This document shows positions 38,811-48,912 of a stretch of DNA of 64,000 bases, piece by piece. Origin of the DNA: Halobellus clavatus (GTDB lineage Archaea; Halobacteriota; Halobacteria; Halobacteriales; Haloferacaceae); assembly GCF_900107195.1 (NCBI RefSeq), contig NZ_FNPB01000014.1:18250-82249 (forward strand), written 5' to 3'. A program made the position numbers and the translations under genes. Numbering within the stretch: the stretch's first letter is position 1; each line of letters begins with the position of its first letter. The notes beneath the pieces were generated by a model. The model made no database searches, was not told the DNA's origin, and saw only the letters and a program-made list of their open reading frames with translations.

Positions 38811-38905
38811 GCGCGCGTTCGCGCCCCGGTTGCTGGGCGGAACCGGTGGACAAACGCCGTCTCGGTCACCGGGGAGTGACCGGGAGTGACCGCGGTCGCG
38901 ACTCG

Positions 38906-41149
38906 CTACTCTTGCGCGTCGACGACAGCGACCCCGGCGAGGTTGACGATGTCTTTCACCTCGTCGCCGCGCTGGAGGACGTGCACCGGCTTGTCCATCC
39001 CGACGAGCATCGGCCCGATCGCCTCTGCACCGCCGAGGCGCTGTAGCAGTTTGTAGCCGATGTTCCCCGACTCGAGGTTCGGGAAGACGAGCACGTTCGC
39101 GGGGTCCTCGAGATCGGAGAACTCGTAGGTGCCGTTCAGGATGTCTTCGACGACCGCGGTGTCGGCCTGCATCTCTCCGTCGACCGGGAAGTCGACGTCC
39201 GCGTCGGCGTGGAGTGATTCGACGGCGTCGCGGATCTTTCTGGTCCCCTCGTTGTCGACGCTACCGAAGTTCGAGTACGACAGCATCGCCGCGCGCGGTT
39301 CGACGTTGAACCGCCGGGCGAGTTCGCCCGTGTGTTTCGTGATCTCCGCCAGCACGTCGGCGTTGGGATCGAGGTTGACCGTCGTGTCGGCGGCGAAGAT
39401 GACGCGGTTCTTGAACGTCAGCATATAGACGCCGGCCGCGTACTCCGCGTCGGGCGCGGTGCCGATGATCGACAGGGGCGGACGGAGTGCCGACGGGTAG
39501 TGGTGAGTCAGTCCCGTCAGCATCGCGTCAGCGTCGCCCTGTTCGACCATCACGCTCGCGAGGTAGTTGCTGTCGCCGCGGATCAGTTCGTGGGCCTCGC
39601 GCTTGGTGATGCCCTCGCGCTGCCGGAGTTCGTACAGGCGGTCGGCGTAGTGGTCCCAGTCGCCCTTCCAGGGGTCGGCGATCTCCGGATCGAACTCCAG
39701 GCCGAGGTCCGTCGCCGTCTGTCTGATCTCGTCGGTGTCACCGACCAGGATGGGGTGAGCGATGCCCTGTTCGCGCATCTGGTAGGCCGCGCGAATCATT
39801 TTCTCGTCGCCGCCCTCCGCGAGCGCGACCCGCTTGGGGTCGGACTTCGCCTTGTTGAGGACGACGCGCATCATCTCACGCGACTTGCCCAGGCGGGCCT
39901 CGAGGCGCTCCTCGTAGGCTTCGAGATCGACGTCCGTCCGGGCACAGCCCGATTCCATCGCTGCCTCCGCGACCGCGGGCGCGACCTCGAAGAGCACGCG
40001 GGGATCGAGCGGCTTCGGAATGACGTAATCGGGACCGAACTGCAGCGGTTGGTCGCCGTAGGCCTTGACGACGGCGTCGGGGACGTCCTGGCGTGCGAGG
40101 TCGGCGAGCGCTTCCGCCGCAGCGCGCTTCATCTCCTCGTTGATCTCGGTCGCACGGACGTCGAGCGCACCGCGGAAGATGAAGGGGAAGCCGAGGACGT
40201 TGTTGACCTGATTGGGATAGTCCGAGCGGCCAGTGGCCATAATGACCGTGTCGTCGCGGGCGGCCTTCGCCGCCTCGTAATCGATCTCGGGATCGGGATT
40301 CGCCATCGCGAAGACGATCGGGTTCTCCGCCATCGACGCCACCATCTCCTGGGAGACGATCCCGCCGACGGAGAGACCGACGAACACGTCGGCACCCGCC
40401 ATCGCCTCCGCGAGGGTGTCGTCGTCCGTGTCGGACGCGAACTCCGCTTTGAACTCGTTGAGTTCCGCGCGGTCGGTCCCGATGACCCCCGAGGAGTCAC
40501 ACATCACGATGTTCTCGTGTTGGACGCCCAGCGAGGTGTAGAACCGCGCTGTCGCGATCGCTGACGCGCCCGCACCGGAGAAGACGACCCGCAGATCCTC
40601 GAGATCCTTGTCGACGACGTCGGCGGCGTTCAGCAGCGCCGCGCCCGAGATGATCGCCGTGCCGTGCTGGTCGTCGTGGAAGATCGGGATGTCGACCGCC
40701 TCGCGCAGGCGGGACTCGACCTCGAAGCATTCGGGGGCTTTGATATCTTCGAGGTTGATGCCGCCGAAGGTCGGCTCCATCGCCCGAACGGTGTCGACGA
40801 TCTTGCTCGGTTCCTCGAGGTCGAGTTCCACGTCGAAGACGTCGATGTCGGCGAACCGCTTGAACAGGACGCCTTTCCCCTCCATCACCGGCTTGGAGGC
40901 TTGCGCGCCGATGTCGCCCAGACCGAGGACGGCACTGCCGTTCGAGACGACGCCGACGAGGTTCCCCTTCGCGGTGTACTCATAAGAGCGGCTCGCGTCC
41001 GCGTCGATGTCGCGACACGGGGCAGCGACGCCCGGCGAGTACGCCAACGAGAGATCCCGCTGGGTGTTCGTCGGCTTCGTCGTCGAAATCTCGATCTTGC
41101 CGGGAGGATCCTCACGGTGATACTCCCGCGCGTCGTCGTCAAGTCCCAT
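38906..41149 (-). CDS. maeB: NADP-malic enzyme fused to phosphate acetyltransferase-like domain
   Basis: 747 residues from ATG 41149; the upstream in-frame extension is hydrophobic and not family-like. Residues 1-430 are malic enzyme, with [51 protein letters not shown] and [20 protein letters not shown] (cofactor site). Residues 430-747 are a phosphotransacetylase-like domain ([34 protein letters not shown]), which in MaeB proteins is regulatory and binds acetyl-CoA. It converts malate to pyruvate with NADPH formation. With the PEP carboxylase it could run a C4/C3 interconversion. Confidence 0.95.
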   Translation of the reverse strand: MGLDDDAREYHREDPPGKIEISTTKPTNTQRDLSLAYSPGVAAPCRDIDADASRSYEYTAKGNLVGVVSNGSAVLGLGDIGAQASKPVMEGKGVLFKRFADIDVFDVELDLEEPSKIVDTVRAMEPTFGGINLEDIKAPECFEVESRLREAVDIPIFHDDQHGTAIISGAALLNAADVVDKDLEDLRVVFSGAGASAIATARFYTSLGVQHENIVMCDSSGVIGTDRAELNEFKAEFASDTDDDTLAEAMAGADVFVGLSVGGIVSQEMVASMAENPIVFAMANPDPEIDYEAAKAARDDTVIMATGRSDYPNQVNNVLGFPFIFRGALDVRATEINEEMKRAAAEALADLARQDVPDAVVKAYGDQPLQFGPDYVIPKPLDPRVLFEVAPAVAEAAMESGCARTDVDLEAYEERLEARLGKSREMMRVVLNKAKSDPKRVALAEGGDEKMIRAAYQMREQGIAHPILVGDTDEIRQTATDLGLEFDPEIADPWKGDWDHYADRLYELRQREGITKREAHELIRGDSNYLASVMVEQGDADAMLTGLTHHYPSALRPPLSIIGTAPDAEYAAGVYMLTFKNRVIFAADTTVNLDPNADVLAEITKHTGELARRFNVEPRAAMLSYSNFGSVDNEGTRKIRDAVESLHADADVDFPVDGEMQADTAVVEDILNGTYEFSDLEDPANVLVFPNLESGNIGYKLLQRLGGAEAIGPMLVGMDKPVHVLQRGDEVKDIVNLAGVAVVDAQE

Positions 41150-41251
41150 AGCGGCGGCGAGGATACCGGCACAAAAAAAGATACCTGTCGAAGGCCGATT
41201 CGACAGACAACGAATCACAACTCGGGGGCGAGTCGTGTTTTCCGGCTCCGG

Positions 41252-42472
41252 TCACGCGTCGTCGAGTCGGCGGACCGCGTGACGCTCGATCGCGAAGTCG
41301 CTGCCCTCGATCGCGGATTCGACGCGCTGCGTCGGCCAGCGTTCGCCCCCCGTCAGCACTTCGACGTCGTCCCCGGTGAGGAGCACGGTGTCCTCGGATT
41401 TCGTGCCCCGAACGCTGGGGTTGTAGGCGTACGCGAGCGGCGCCTCGACCGATTCGTCGCTCTCAGGGGTCGCGAGCCACTCGCGCCCCGCGTACCCCGT
41501 CGCGCCGCCCTGGTGGTGCGCTCGCCACTCCTCGGGTTCGCCGAGCGTGTCGTACGCGTCGGCGACGGCGTCGAAGACGTCGCCCGCGGTCTCGACTGAC
41601 GGCATCGTGGGGTCGTCCGTCCCCTCACGCACAGCGCGGCGAGTGGCATCGAGCGCGGTGGCCTCGACGCGCATCGCGGTCTCGTGGCGGTCCGTCAGCC
41701 ACTCGGGCGCGTCCGCGAACGCGACCGTCCGCGTCGCGCTGGCGTAGAGTCCGCCGCGCTCGGCCGTCACCGAGAGGAGCGCGTACGAGCCGAGTTCGGC
41801 ACCGGTCGGCGTGAAATGTCGGTACTGCTGTACGCGCTCGTCGCCGCCGACGAGGACGACCGGCGCTTCGATGCCCTGACTCGCGAGCGTGATCCGGAGG
41901 CCGGCGGCCGCCTCGCGTTCGGTGTCGGCGGGCTGAAGTTCGCGCGCGACGCGTTCGATTGCCGCCGCGACCTCGCGGCCGAGCGTGCGGTAGCGCTCGA
42001 TGTCTGTGGGAGAGAGCGGGCGACGCAGTGGGCTCGCATCGACCGCTTCGAACCCGGGGACGTCGAAGTCGGCAGCGCCGTCCCCGTCGGTCGCATCGGC
42101 GACGGCCTCAGCGAGCGAAGACTCGTACCAGGGCGTCGCAGTGAGGGAGAACGGCTCCGGAAGCTGCTCGCGCGCGAGCCGGTCGGCCTCGATGGTATCC
42201 GTGACGGCGACGAACCCGTCCGCCCGGGTGTACCCCGCGGCCGCGACCCCGACGTCGGCGTCGCGGTCGACGACGTTGCTGCCGCCGGTGAGCCACGCGA
42301 ACGAGTTCGGCCGGGCGAACCAGACGGCGTCGAGTCCCTCGCGGTCGAGGTGGGCCGACAGCCGCTCGCGTCGGTGTTCGAGGTGTTCGTCCGTCCGATC
42401 GACCACGCGCCGGGCGTCGTCGTCGCCGTCAGCCGCCGTCGCGCGATCCTCCGGCGGCGTCTCGTCACTCAT
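41252..42472 (-). CDS. M24/creatinase-fold protein lacking most metal ligands
   Basis: 406 residues from ATG 42472. The fold resembles Xaa-Pro peptidases, with an N-terminal creatinase-like domain (RRERLSAHLDREGLDAVWFA) and a C-terminal pita-bread domain. The metal sites are degraded. VTAERGGLYASATRTV stands where peptidases have D-x-G and SDxTRT aspartates, and LAYAYNPSV replaces the TIEPG glutamate; GTKSEDTVLL keeps the last glutamate. HHQGGATGYAG aligns with the usual histidine motif. A metal-independent hydrolase like creatinase, or a non-catalytic role, is more likely than peptidase activity. Confidence 0.75.
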   Translation of the reverse strand: MSDETPPEDRATAADGDDDARRVVDRTDEHLEHRRERLSAHLDREGLDAVWFARPNSFAWLTGGSNVVDRDADVGVAAAGYTRADGFVAVTDTIEADRLAREQLPEPFSLTATPWYESSLAEAVADATDGDGAADFDVPGFEAVDASPLRRPLSPTDIERYRTLGREVAAAIERVARELQPADTEREAAAGLRITLASQGIEAPVVLVGGDERVQQYRHFTPTGAELGSYALLSVTAERGGLYASATRTVAFADAPEWLTDRHETAMRVEATALDATRRAVREGTDDPTMPSVETAGDVFDAVADAYDTLGEPEEWRAHHQGGATGYAGREWLATPESDESVEAPLAYAYNPSVRGTKSEDTVLLTGDDVEVLTGGERWPTQRVESAIEGSDFAIERHAVRRLDDA

Positions 42473-42571
42473 ACGCGCACGTTCCCGCGGAACCCACTGA
42501 AACGTGTCGAATCGACACGGCGAGGCCCGCCGAAAGAGCGATTCAAGTGTCTCCGGATCCGACGGTCGAGT

Positions 42572-43390
42572 ATGGACGTGCGTCTTCGTCGTCTCGTCGG
42601 GGTCTCGGCGGCGCTCACGGGAATCCTGATGGTTCTCGGCGTGTACACTGCCGCGTCCGGCGCGGGGCTGACGTGCGCCGGGCGCTGGCCGCTCTGTGAC
42701 GGCTTCCTCGGCCTGTTCCCGGCGAACTGGAGCAGTTTCATCGAGTGGTTCCACCGCTTCGTCGCGATGATCACCGGCTTCGTCGTCCTCGGGACGACGA
42801 TCCTCGCGTGGCGGCGCGGCGCAGACCGGCGGATCCGCCTCGCGCTCGCCGGCTCGACGGTCCTGCTGCCGTCCCAGATCATCCTCGGCGCGCTCACGGT
42901 GACGACCTACCAGTGGGTGGTACTGCTCGCGCACTTCGGCACGGCGTCGATCATCTTCTCCGGCGTCGCGCTCGCGGCCGCGCTGGCGTACGCGCCGTTC
43001 GCTCAGTCGCGACAGGCGCTCGGCGTCGCGGGCGTACTACTCCCGGTGTTGCTGCTGTTGGCCCCGCACACATTCCTCACGTTCGGGCCGCCGGTCCAGG
43101 CCGCCTACTACTTCCTCGGGCTGAGCGCCTACGCGGCGCTGCTCGCCGCGGCGGTGTGGGCGACGCCGGACCGGTCCGCCGGGGTCCGGCGCGTCCGGCG
43201 GCTATCGGCGACGGCCGGACTGGTCGTCGTCTCGCTCCTCGTCGTGGGACGGCTGGTCTACGGCGGAACGCTCCAGTACGTCTCGATCGGGGGCAGCCTG
43301 CTCGCGCTCGCCCTCGTCGCGACCGCGTGGCTCACTGCCCGCCGGGGCGGCGTCGGTTCGGACGCTCGGGGCGTCCCGGGCGGCGATTGA
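42572..43390 (+). CDS. ctaA: heme A synthase-like membrane protein (COX15/CtaA)
   Basis: 272 residues with eight predicted membrane helices. A cysteine pair in SGAGLTCAGRWPLCDGF follows helix 1, as in CtaA proteins. The N-terminal half has heme-ligand histidines in EWFHRFVAMITG and LLAHFGTASI. The C-terminal half lacks the corresponding helix histidines; its only histidine is in APHTFLTF. Heme A synthase converts heme O to heme A for cytochrome oxidase. TTCAAG lies about 28 nt upstream of ATG 42572. No oxidase genes are nearby. Confidence 0.85.
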   Translation: MDVRLRRLVGVSAALTGILMVLGVYTAASGAGLTCAGRWPLCDGFLGLFPANWSSFIEWFHRFVAMITGFVVLGTTILAWRRGADRRIRLALAGSTVLLPSQIILGALTVTTYQWVVLLAHFGTASIIFSGVALAAALAYAPFAQSRQALGVAGVLLPVLLLLAPHTFLTFGPPVQAAYYFLGLSAYAALLAAAVWATPDRSAGVRRVRRLSATAGLVVVSLLVVGRLVYGGTLQYVSIGGSLLALALVATAWLTARRGGVGSDARGVPGGD

Positions 43391-43531
43391 GGACCGACCG
43401 AACGGGTCGGTGGAGTGGGGACCGTCTCCCACTGGAGTCGTTAATCTGTTCGAGTCGCTGCTTGCTCTCCATTCGGTCGGTCGAAAACGTGTCCGATAGG
43501 TGAACGGACGTGGTGCCAAAGCGACACGTTG

Positions 43532-43550
43532 TTATATTCCTCTATATAAT
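43532..43550 (+). promoter_or_regulatory. promoter of the amino-acid ABC operon
   Basis: TTATATTC (43532-43539) is centred about 27 nt upstream of the ATG at 43562. A second AT-rich box, TATATAAT (43543-43550), follows and is too close to the start for a leaderless transcript. Overlapping boxes like this may allow alternative start sites. Confidence 0.6.
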
Positions 43551-43561
43551 GCAACCTTGCT

Positions 43562-44464
43562 ATGGACAGACGGACGTACCTGAAGACCGGAACGGGTCTT
43601 CTGGCCGGCGGCCTCGTCGCCGGGTGTACTGGCGGCGGATCGGGCGGAGACTCGACGGAGACAGCGACCGAGACGCCGACCGAGGGCGGCGATTCGATGA
43701 CCGAATCGACGACCGAGGCGGAGACGACGGAGTCCGTCGTTCCCGAGACGGTCGTGATCGGTTCGGACATCCCCTACCGTCCCTTCGAGTACGAGACGAC
43801 CTCGGGCGAACTGACGGGCTTCGACGTCGACATCGCGGCGGCAGTCTTCGAGGAGCAACTGGGCGTCGACTACGAGTTCAAGCCCACGAGTTTCGACTCG
43901 ATCATCCCCTCGTTGAACAACAACAACTTCCGGATCATCATGTCCGCGATGACGATCAACGAGACCCGGGCCGAGGAGGTCGACTTCTCGGATCCGTACT
44001 TCACCGCGTACCAGACCGTCATCGTCCGCGACGACGGTGAGATCACCTCCCGCGAGGACCTCCGCGGCCGGCCAGTCGGCGTCCAGAAGGGGACGACCGG
44101 CGCCGGGGCGGCCGAACAGCTGCAGGAGGAGTTCGACGGCGAACTGGAACTCAACCGGTACGACCAGATCAACGGCGCGTTCCAGGCGCTCATCAACGGG
44201 CAGGTCGACGCCGTCATCAACGACAACACCGTCAACGCCGAGTTCGCCAACGGACGCGACGACGTCGTCTTCCTCGAGGGCGAGGGCGTCGCCGCCGAGA
44301 GCGATCAGGAGGCCCCGCCGTACCTGACACTCACGATCGAGAACTACGGTATCGCGTTCCGGCAGGACGACGACGCCTTCCGTCAGCGCGTCAACGAGGC
44401 GCTCGCGGCGATCAAGGAAGACGGCACGTACGACGAGATCTACTCGGAGTACTTCTCGGGTTAA
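43562..44464 (+). CDS. polar amino-acid ABC transporter substrate-binding protein
   Basis: 300 residues. MDRRTYLKTGTGLL with lipobox LVAGCTGG is a Tat lipoprotein signal, followed by a Thr/Glu-rich spacer. The binding domain is family 3 (polar amino acids/opines): VIGSDIPYRPFEYETTSGEL, FDVDIAAAVFE and MSAMTINETRAEEVDFSDPY. It captures an amino acid outside the membrane for the permease 31 nt downstream. Specificity (for example Arg, Glu or Gln) cannot be called. Confidence 0.93.
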   Translation: MDRRTYLKTGTGLLAGGLVAGCTGGGSGGDSTETATETPTEGGDSMTESTTEAETTESVVPETVVIGSDIPYRPFEYETTSGELTGFDVDIAAAVFEEQLGVDYEFKPTSFDSIIPSLNNNNFRIIMSAMTINETRAEEVDFSDPYFTAYQTVIVRDDGEITSREDLRGRPVGVQKGTTGAGAAEQLQEEFDGELELNRYDQINGAFQALINGQVDAVINDNTVNAEFANGRDDVVFLEGEGVAAESDQEAPPYLTLTIENYGIAFRQDDDAFRQRVNEALAAIKEDGTYDEIYSEYFSG

Positions 44465-44495
44465 TCTCAACTGGCTCCGCTTTCTTACCCCACCT

Positions 44496-45326
44496 ATGGC
44501 AGACTCATACTCGAGCGCATCGCCGGAAGCCAACGCTGTCGCCGACGGGTTTCTCGACGACCGGACGCTGAAGTACCTCGGCGTCGCCGTGTCGAGTTTC
44601 TTCGCACTGGGCGTCGTTCTCTTAGTGCTCTACATTCTCGCTTCGCAGGTCCAGTTCGGGTTGGTCCCGACGATTCTTCCGCAGTTCATCAGCGCGTACG
44701 GCCTGGTACTCAGCATCGTCGGTATCAGCAGCGTGCTCTCGGTGTCGAGCGGCATCTTCGTCGGACTCGCCCGGGTCTCGAAGACCCGGATCACGAGTGG
44801 GATCTCCGCGGCCTACGTCCAGTTCTTCCGCGGGACACCGCTGCTGTTTCAGATCTTCGTCATTTACTTCGGGGTCCCGACGCTGTGGCCGGGGACGTTC
44901 CCGGTGCAGAACTGGGGCTTCCCGACGGCGATCATCGCACTGACACTGAACCACGCCGCGTACGTCGGCGAAGCGGTCCGCGGAGGCATCGGGGCCGTTC
45001 CGGACGGACAGATGGAAGCCGCCCGGTCGCTGGGGATGGGCTACGTGCAGGCGATGCGGGAGATCGTCATCCCGCAAGCGTGGCGCAATGCCCTGGCAGC
45101 GGTCGGTAACGACCAGATCATTCTCGTGAAAGACACCTCGCTCCTGACGGTGATCGCGATCCCCGAACTGATCCAGCAGTTCCGCGACGTGAACAGCGCG
45201 ACCTTCGACCCGTGGACGCCGCTGGTGCTGGTCGCGATCGCGTACCTCTCGATCACGATCCCGATGGGGCGACTCGTCACGTATCTCGAAGACCGCGCCG
45301 ACTGGGGTGGTGAGACGAATGAGTGA
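44496..45326 (+). CDS. polar amino-acid ABC transporter permease
   Basis: 276 residues with about five helices. The HisM-type features are [20 protein letters not shown], then the EAA loop [20 protein letters not shown] and [16 protein letters not shown]. An N-terminal helix precedes the usual core. Only one permease gene is present, so it probably works as a homodimer. It overlaps the ATPase gene by 8 nt. Confidence 0.94.
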   Translation: MADSYSSASPEANAVADGFLDDRTLKYLGVAVSSFFALGVVLLVLYILASQVQFGLVPTILPQFISAYGLVLSIVGISSVLSVSSGIFVGLARVSKTRITSGISAAYVQFFRGTPLLFQIFVIYFGVPTLWPGTFPVQNWGFPTAIIALTLNHAAYVGEAVRGGIGAVPDGQMEAARSLGMGYVQAMREIVIPQAWRNALAAVGNDQIILVKDTSLLTVIAIPELIQQFRDVNSATFDPWTPLVLVAIAYLSITIPMGRLVTYLEDRADWGGETNE

Positions 45327-46056
45327 CGACGTCATCTTAGAGTTCGACCACATTGACAAGTACTTCGGCGACACGCACGTCCTCAAGGAGATTTCGCTGG
45401 ACGTCACCGACGGCGACGTGTGCGTCGTCGTGGGCCCCTCGGGGTCGGGGAAGTCGACGCTGCTCCGGTGTGCGAATCGGCTCGAAGAGATCCAGGCGGG
45501 CGAGATCCGCCTCGATGGGCAGTCCATCTCCGACCCCGACGGCGACATCAACCGGCTCCGCCAGCGCATCGGGATGGTCTTTCAGTCCTTCAACCTCTTC
45601 CCCCACAAGACGGCGCTGGAGAACGTCACGCTCGCGCCGCGGAAAGTGCGCGGGATCGACGCGGACACCGCCCGGCAGCGAGGCGAGGAACTACTCGAAG
45701 ACGTCGGACTGCTCGAACAGGCGACATCGTATCCGAATCAGCTCTCCGGCGGGCAACAACAGCGGGTCGCGATCGCTCGCGCGCTGGCGATGGATCCGAA
45801 AGTGATGCTCTTCGACGAGGTGACGAGCGCGCTCGATCCCGAACTCGTCGGCGAGGTGCTCGGCGTGATGCGGGAACTCGCTGACGACGGGATGACGATG
45901 ATGGTCGTCACTCACGAGATGGGCTTCGCCCGTGAGGTCGGCGACCGCGTCGTCCTGATGGACGAGGGGCGGATCGTCGAATCCGGTGCGCCGGAGTCGT
46001 TCTTCGGAGACCCGAACACCGAGCGCGGCGAACAGTTCCTCTCGAAGATCCTCTGA
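45319..46056 (+). CDS. polar amino-acid ABC transporter ATP-binding protein
   Basis: 245 residues from ATG 45319, inside the end of the permease gene; an earlier in-frame GTG would add four residues. Walker [10 protein letters not shown], signature [15 protein letters not shown] and Walker [14 protein letters not shown] are intact, with the GlnQ-like [18 protein letters not shown]. Its stop codon supplies the first base of a long inverted repeat, the likely transcription end of the operon. Confidence 0.95.
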   Translation: MSDDVILEFDHIDKYFGDTHVLKEISLDVTDGDVCVVVGPSGSGKSTLLRCANRLEEIQAGEIRLDGQSISDPDGDINRLRQRIGMVFQSFNLFPHKTALENVTLAPRKVRGIDADTARQRGEELLEDVGLLEQATSYPNQLSGGQQQRVAIARALAMDPKVMLFDEVTSALDPELVGEVLGVMRELADDGMTMMVVTHEMGFAREVGDRVVLMDEGRIVESGAPESFFGDPNTERGEQFLSKIL

Positions 46057-46137
46057 TAGTGTTTACTCTCACTTTTTACCGCTGAGCGCCACCCCCGTTG
46101 GCAGCGCCCGGCGGTAAGAGATGAGAGTAAACACTAT
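46056..46137. repeat. 82-bp near-palindrome with perfect 16-bp ends
   Basis: ATAGTGTTTACTCTCA (46056-46071) is matched exactly by TGAGAGTAAACACTAT (46122-46137). Inside, TACCGC (46077-46082) pairs with GCGGTA (46111-46116), and a GCGC/GCGC core can continue the stem, so the whole element can fold as one long hairpin. It starts at the last base of the ABC ATPase stop codon, with a T-run after the left arm. It may be a terminator, a regulator site, or a very small inverted-repeat element. No target-site duplication is obvious. Confidence 0.8.
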
Positions 46138-46214
46138 GAGGACGCTGTTCGGACCGCACGAAGCGCCGCAGTCGCCGACAAAGCACTTATCGGCCGGGGC
46201 GAAAGCGTCGAGTG

Positions 46215-46760
46215 ATGACCAACGTCCCCGGTGCCGGCTTCGTCGTCCTCCTCGGCGTCGCCGCCGTCGCGCTCGTCCTCCCGCTTCTCGCCGGCGTGAG
46301 TCTGCTTCTGGCGAGCGTGACGGGCAGTCGCCTCGACGCGACGCTCCTCGCCGTCCACGGTCTCGGCATCGTGCTCGGCGTGTTCCTGTTCGCCTCAGGA
46401 ACAGTCCCAGGAGTCGAAAGTCTGGATCTCTCGGCCGGCGCGCTCGTCGGCTTCCTCCGCGTATTGCTCAGCGCGCTCGCCGTCGGCCTGCTCGTCGCGC
46501 TGCTCGGGGAGGGGGGCCCGATCGCCCTCGGCGCGCTCGTGACGTTCCTGCTGCGCGACACTGCGTACGCCAGGAGCGTTCGGTGTGCGACCACGGGATA
46601 CGTGGTCGGTGGCGTCGGCGGCGCGATCATCGGACTGCTCGTGTCCGGAACCGTCCTCGGGGCCGTCGTGGGCGCGCTGTGCTCGATTCCGGGCGCGCTC
46701 CTCGGCGTCGCAATCGACGTGACGGCGACGCGGTTCGCGGTGCCCGGTCGGACCGCGTAG
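46215..46760 (+). CDS. hydrophobic membrane protein, function unknown
   Basis: 181 residues with about five helices (VVLLGVAAVALVLPLLAGV; GAIIGLLVSGTVLGAVVGAL). Glycine-rich and without charged functional motifs. ATG 46215 fits a CTTAT box (46186-46190) 25-29 nt upstream. GTG 46212 is an equally spaced alternative. Convergent with rfcL. Confidence 0.68.
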   Translation: MTNVPGAGFVVLLGVAAVALVLPLLAGVSLLLASVTGSRLDATLLAVHGLGIVLGVFLFASGTVPGVESLDLSAGALVGFLRVLLSALAVGLLVALLGEGGPIALGALVTFLLRDTAYARSVRCATTGYVVGGVGGAIIGLLVSGTVLGAVVGALCSIPGALLGVAIDVTATRFAVPGRTA

Positions 46761-46797
46761 GCGCGGTGGCTTTGCCTCCGTATCCGCCCGCGGCGAC

Positions 46798-48285
46798 TCA
46801 CATAAAGTCCGAGAGGCCGGCCTGCCCGTCGTCGTCGTCGGCCGCGGCGTCGTCCGCGTCCTCCGGGTCGCTGTCGCCGTCGTCGAGCACGTCGGCAGCC
46901 AGCGTCTGCTGGCTGTCGTCGTCGGCACCGTCGTCCGCGTCGGCGTCCGCCTCGGCGGTGTCGGAGTCCGCCGGGCGTCCGCCCGCGAACGCACCGTCGG
47001 CGTGGTCCTCAACCGCCTCCGAGCGAAGTTCGGCCGCGTCCTCGACGATCGACTGGACCTTGTTCGTGGTCTCGCCGCTGCCCGTGACGTACGAGACCGC
47101 GGCCTCGTCGAGGTCGTACCACGCCGCCATCGCGACGGTGAGATCGCGGGGCTTGCAGTGGTGCGTCATCGCCGCGAGAAACGGCAGCACGTCGAGGCGC
47201 GCGGTCGACATCGAGAAGCCGCCGGACTCGGCGATCGATCGGACGACCTCGTCGCGCGTCGAATCGCGCGTCGAGCGGTACGGCGCGCCGCCGTAGCGCG
47301 TCCAGCCACCGCGGGTGTGATCGCGTGCGGCCGCGACGCCCCCGGCGAGGTTGTCAGTGGCGTAGCGCCACCACGAGTAGTCGTAGTCGGTCGCATACAC
47401 GCGACTGGTCCAGACGTCGGCGTTCGCGAGGAAGTCGTACGCACGAACGAGTTCGTCGTCCTCGTAGACGAGGCCGACCTTGTCCTCGATCCACTGCAAC
47501 AGGTCCTCTGGCGTCTCGTCGACGGCATAGGCCGTCTGGAGCGCGTCCTGGGCGGACTCCTCTTTCAGCACGGCGTCGAGGAACTCGAAGAGCCCGACCG
47601 AGCGGTTCCGCGATCCGGTCGTGACGTCTTCGGGCGTGACGCGGTCCGATCCGTCGGCGGTCGCCTGGAGATCCTTGACCGCCGCGCGGAGGTCGCCGCT
47701 GTCGGCCTCGGCGATCTGTTCGAGCGCCTCCGCCTCGAACTCGATGCCCTCTTTCCGGAGGATGTCGCGCAGGACGGGAACGATCGAGCGCGCGGAGACG
47801 TCGCGGAACTCGATCTCCTGTGCAGCGTTCCGGAGGCCGTTCGACATCTCGTAGTACTCGTTGGCGATGAGGACGATCGGCTGATTCGACTCTTTGAGCA
47901 ACTGGGTGACGGCCTTCGCCCCGCCGCGGTCGTACTGGTAGTGGATGTTGTCGGCCTCGTCCATAATCACCAGTTGGCGGCCGTCACCACCGTCGCCGAC
48001 CGATCCCGAGAGCGTGGCGTTCCGGGAGGCGCGCCCCGCGAGGCGCTCGATGGCGTCCGCGGTCCGCTCGTCGGAGGCGTTCAGTTCGACGGCCTCCCAC
48101 CCCATATCGTTCGCCAGCGCGTGCGCCGCCGACGTCTTGCCGACGCCGGGCGACCCGTGAAGAACGACGGGTTCGCGGTGGTCGTCCCACGTCTCGGCCC
48201 ACTCTTTGAGTGCGTCTCGGGCCTTGTTGTTGCCGCGGACCGCAGAGAGCGTCGTGGGACGGTACCGCTCGGTCCAGTCGGTCAT
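46798..48285 (-). CDS. rfcL: replication factor C large subunit
   Basis: 495 residues. Clamp-loader ATPase with Walker A HGSPGVGKTS (about 43-52) and Walker B LVIMDEADN; the small-subunit-like SRC motif is absent, as expected for the large subunit. A collar domain follows. The last 80 residues are extremely acidic and end in QAGLSDFM, a PCNA-interacting (PIP-box-like) motif at the extreme C-terminus. It loads the PCNA clamp at primer ends with RfcS. The small subunit gene is not in the window. Confidence 0.96.
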   Translation of the reverse strand: MTDWTERYRPTTLSAVRGNNKARDALKEWAETWDDHREPVVLHGSPGVGKTSAAHALANDMGWEAVELNASDERTADAIERLAGRASRNATLSGSVGDGGDGRQLVIMDEADNIHYQYDRGGAKAVTQLLKESNQPIVLIANEYYEMSNGLRNAAQEIEFRDVSARSIVPVLRDILRKEGIEFEAEALEQIAEADSGDLRAAVKDLQATADGSDRVTPEDVTTGSRNRSVGLFEFLDAVLKEESAQDALQTAYAVDETPEDLLQWIEDKVGLVYEDDELVRAYDFLANADVWTSRVYATDYDYSWWRYATDNLAGGVAAARDHTRGGWTRYGGAPYRSTRDSTRDEVVRSIAESGGFSMSTARLDVLPFLAAMTHHCKPRDLTVAMAAWYDLDEAAVSYVTGSGETTNKVQSIVEDAAELRSEAVEDHADGAFAGGRPADSDTAEADADADDGADDDSQQTLAADVLDDGDSDPEDADDAAADDDDGQAGLSDFM

Positions 48286-48411
48286 TGTCGGAGTGTAGTC
48301 GGTCGCGCGTTTAGTGATTGCGGAGCGTCAGTAGCGGGGTCCGGACGTCTGCCACGGGCGTTCGTGCAATTCGAGCAACAATTTATGAGTGTACGTGGCG
48401 AACGGGTAGGT

Positions 48412-48870
48412 ATGAGTGATGAAGAGAGCGCGGTGGTGTTAGACCGATCAGCGATCGACGAGGTTCTCGGAACGGGCGGCGTGGGAGTGCTGGCGCTCGC
48501 AGACGACAACGAGCCGTACGCGATTCCCATCTCGTACGGCTACGACGGCGACGCCGGCGAGGTGTATCTCCGACTGGGCTTCGGTGAGGATTCCGAAAAG
48601 CGGCGGTTTCTCAACAGTTCCGACGGTGTCGCGCTCGTCGTCTCGAACGAGTCCGACGAGGGCTGGGTATCGGTCGTGGTCCGCGGCCCACTGACGGACG
48701 TGCCCGAGGCGAGCATCGACGGGGCTGTCGTCGATTCGATCCGCGCGATCGACATCCCGTTCTTCACCGTGTACGACGAGGATCCGCGAGAATTAGCGTA
48801 CGACCTCTACCGCCTCACCCCCGAAACGATCACGGGCCGGCGCGAGAAGCCGTCTGTCGGTATCGAGTGA
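48412..48870 (+). CDS. pyridoxamine 5'-phosphate oxidase-family flavin-binding protein
   Basis: 152 residues from ATG 48412, with TTTATGA about 25-30 nt upstream; longer upstream frame is antisense to rfcL. The split-barrel pattern GTGGVGVLALADDNEPYAIP, ISYGYDG and LRLGFGEDSEKRRFL is that of PPOX/FMN-binding proteins. These bind FMN or F420 and reduce diverse substrates. The specific reaction is unknown. Haloarchaea carry many such small paralogues. Confidence 0.85.
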   Translation: MSDEESAVVLDRSAIDEVLGTGGVGVLALADDNEPYAIPISYGYDGDAGEVYLRLGFGEDSEKRRFLNSSDGVALVVSNESDEGWVSVVVRGPLTDVPEASIDGAVVDSIRAIDIPFFTVYDEDPRELAYDLYRLTPETITGRREKPSVGIE

Positions 48871-48912
48871 CGGCGTGCTCCTCACGGGTGACGCATCGGA
48901 CTCGTCTCGCGA

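Noticed and set aside
46056..46137. Mobile element with transposase
   Set aside because: Only 82 bp, no coding capacity, and no clear target-site duplication; kept as a palindromic repeat.
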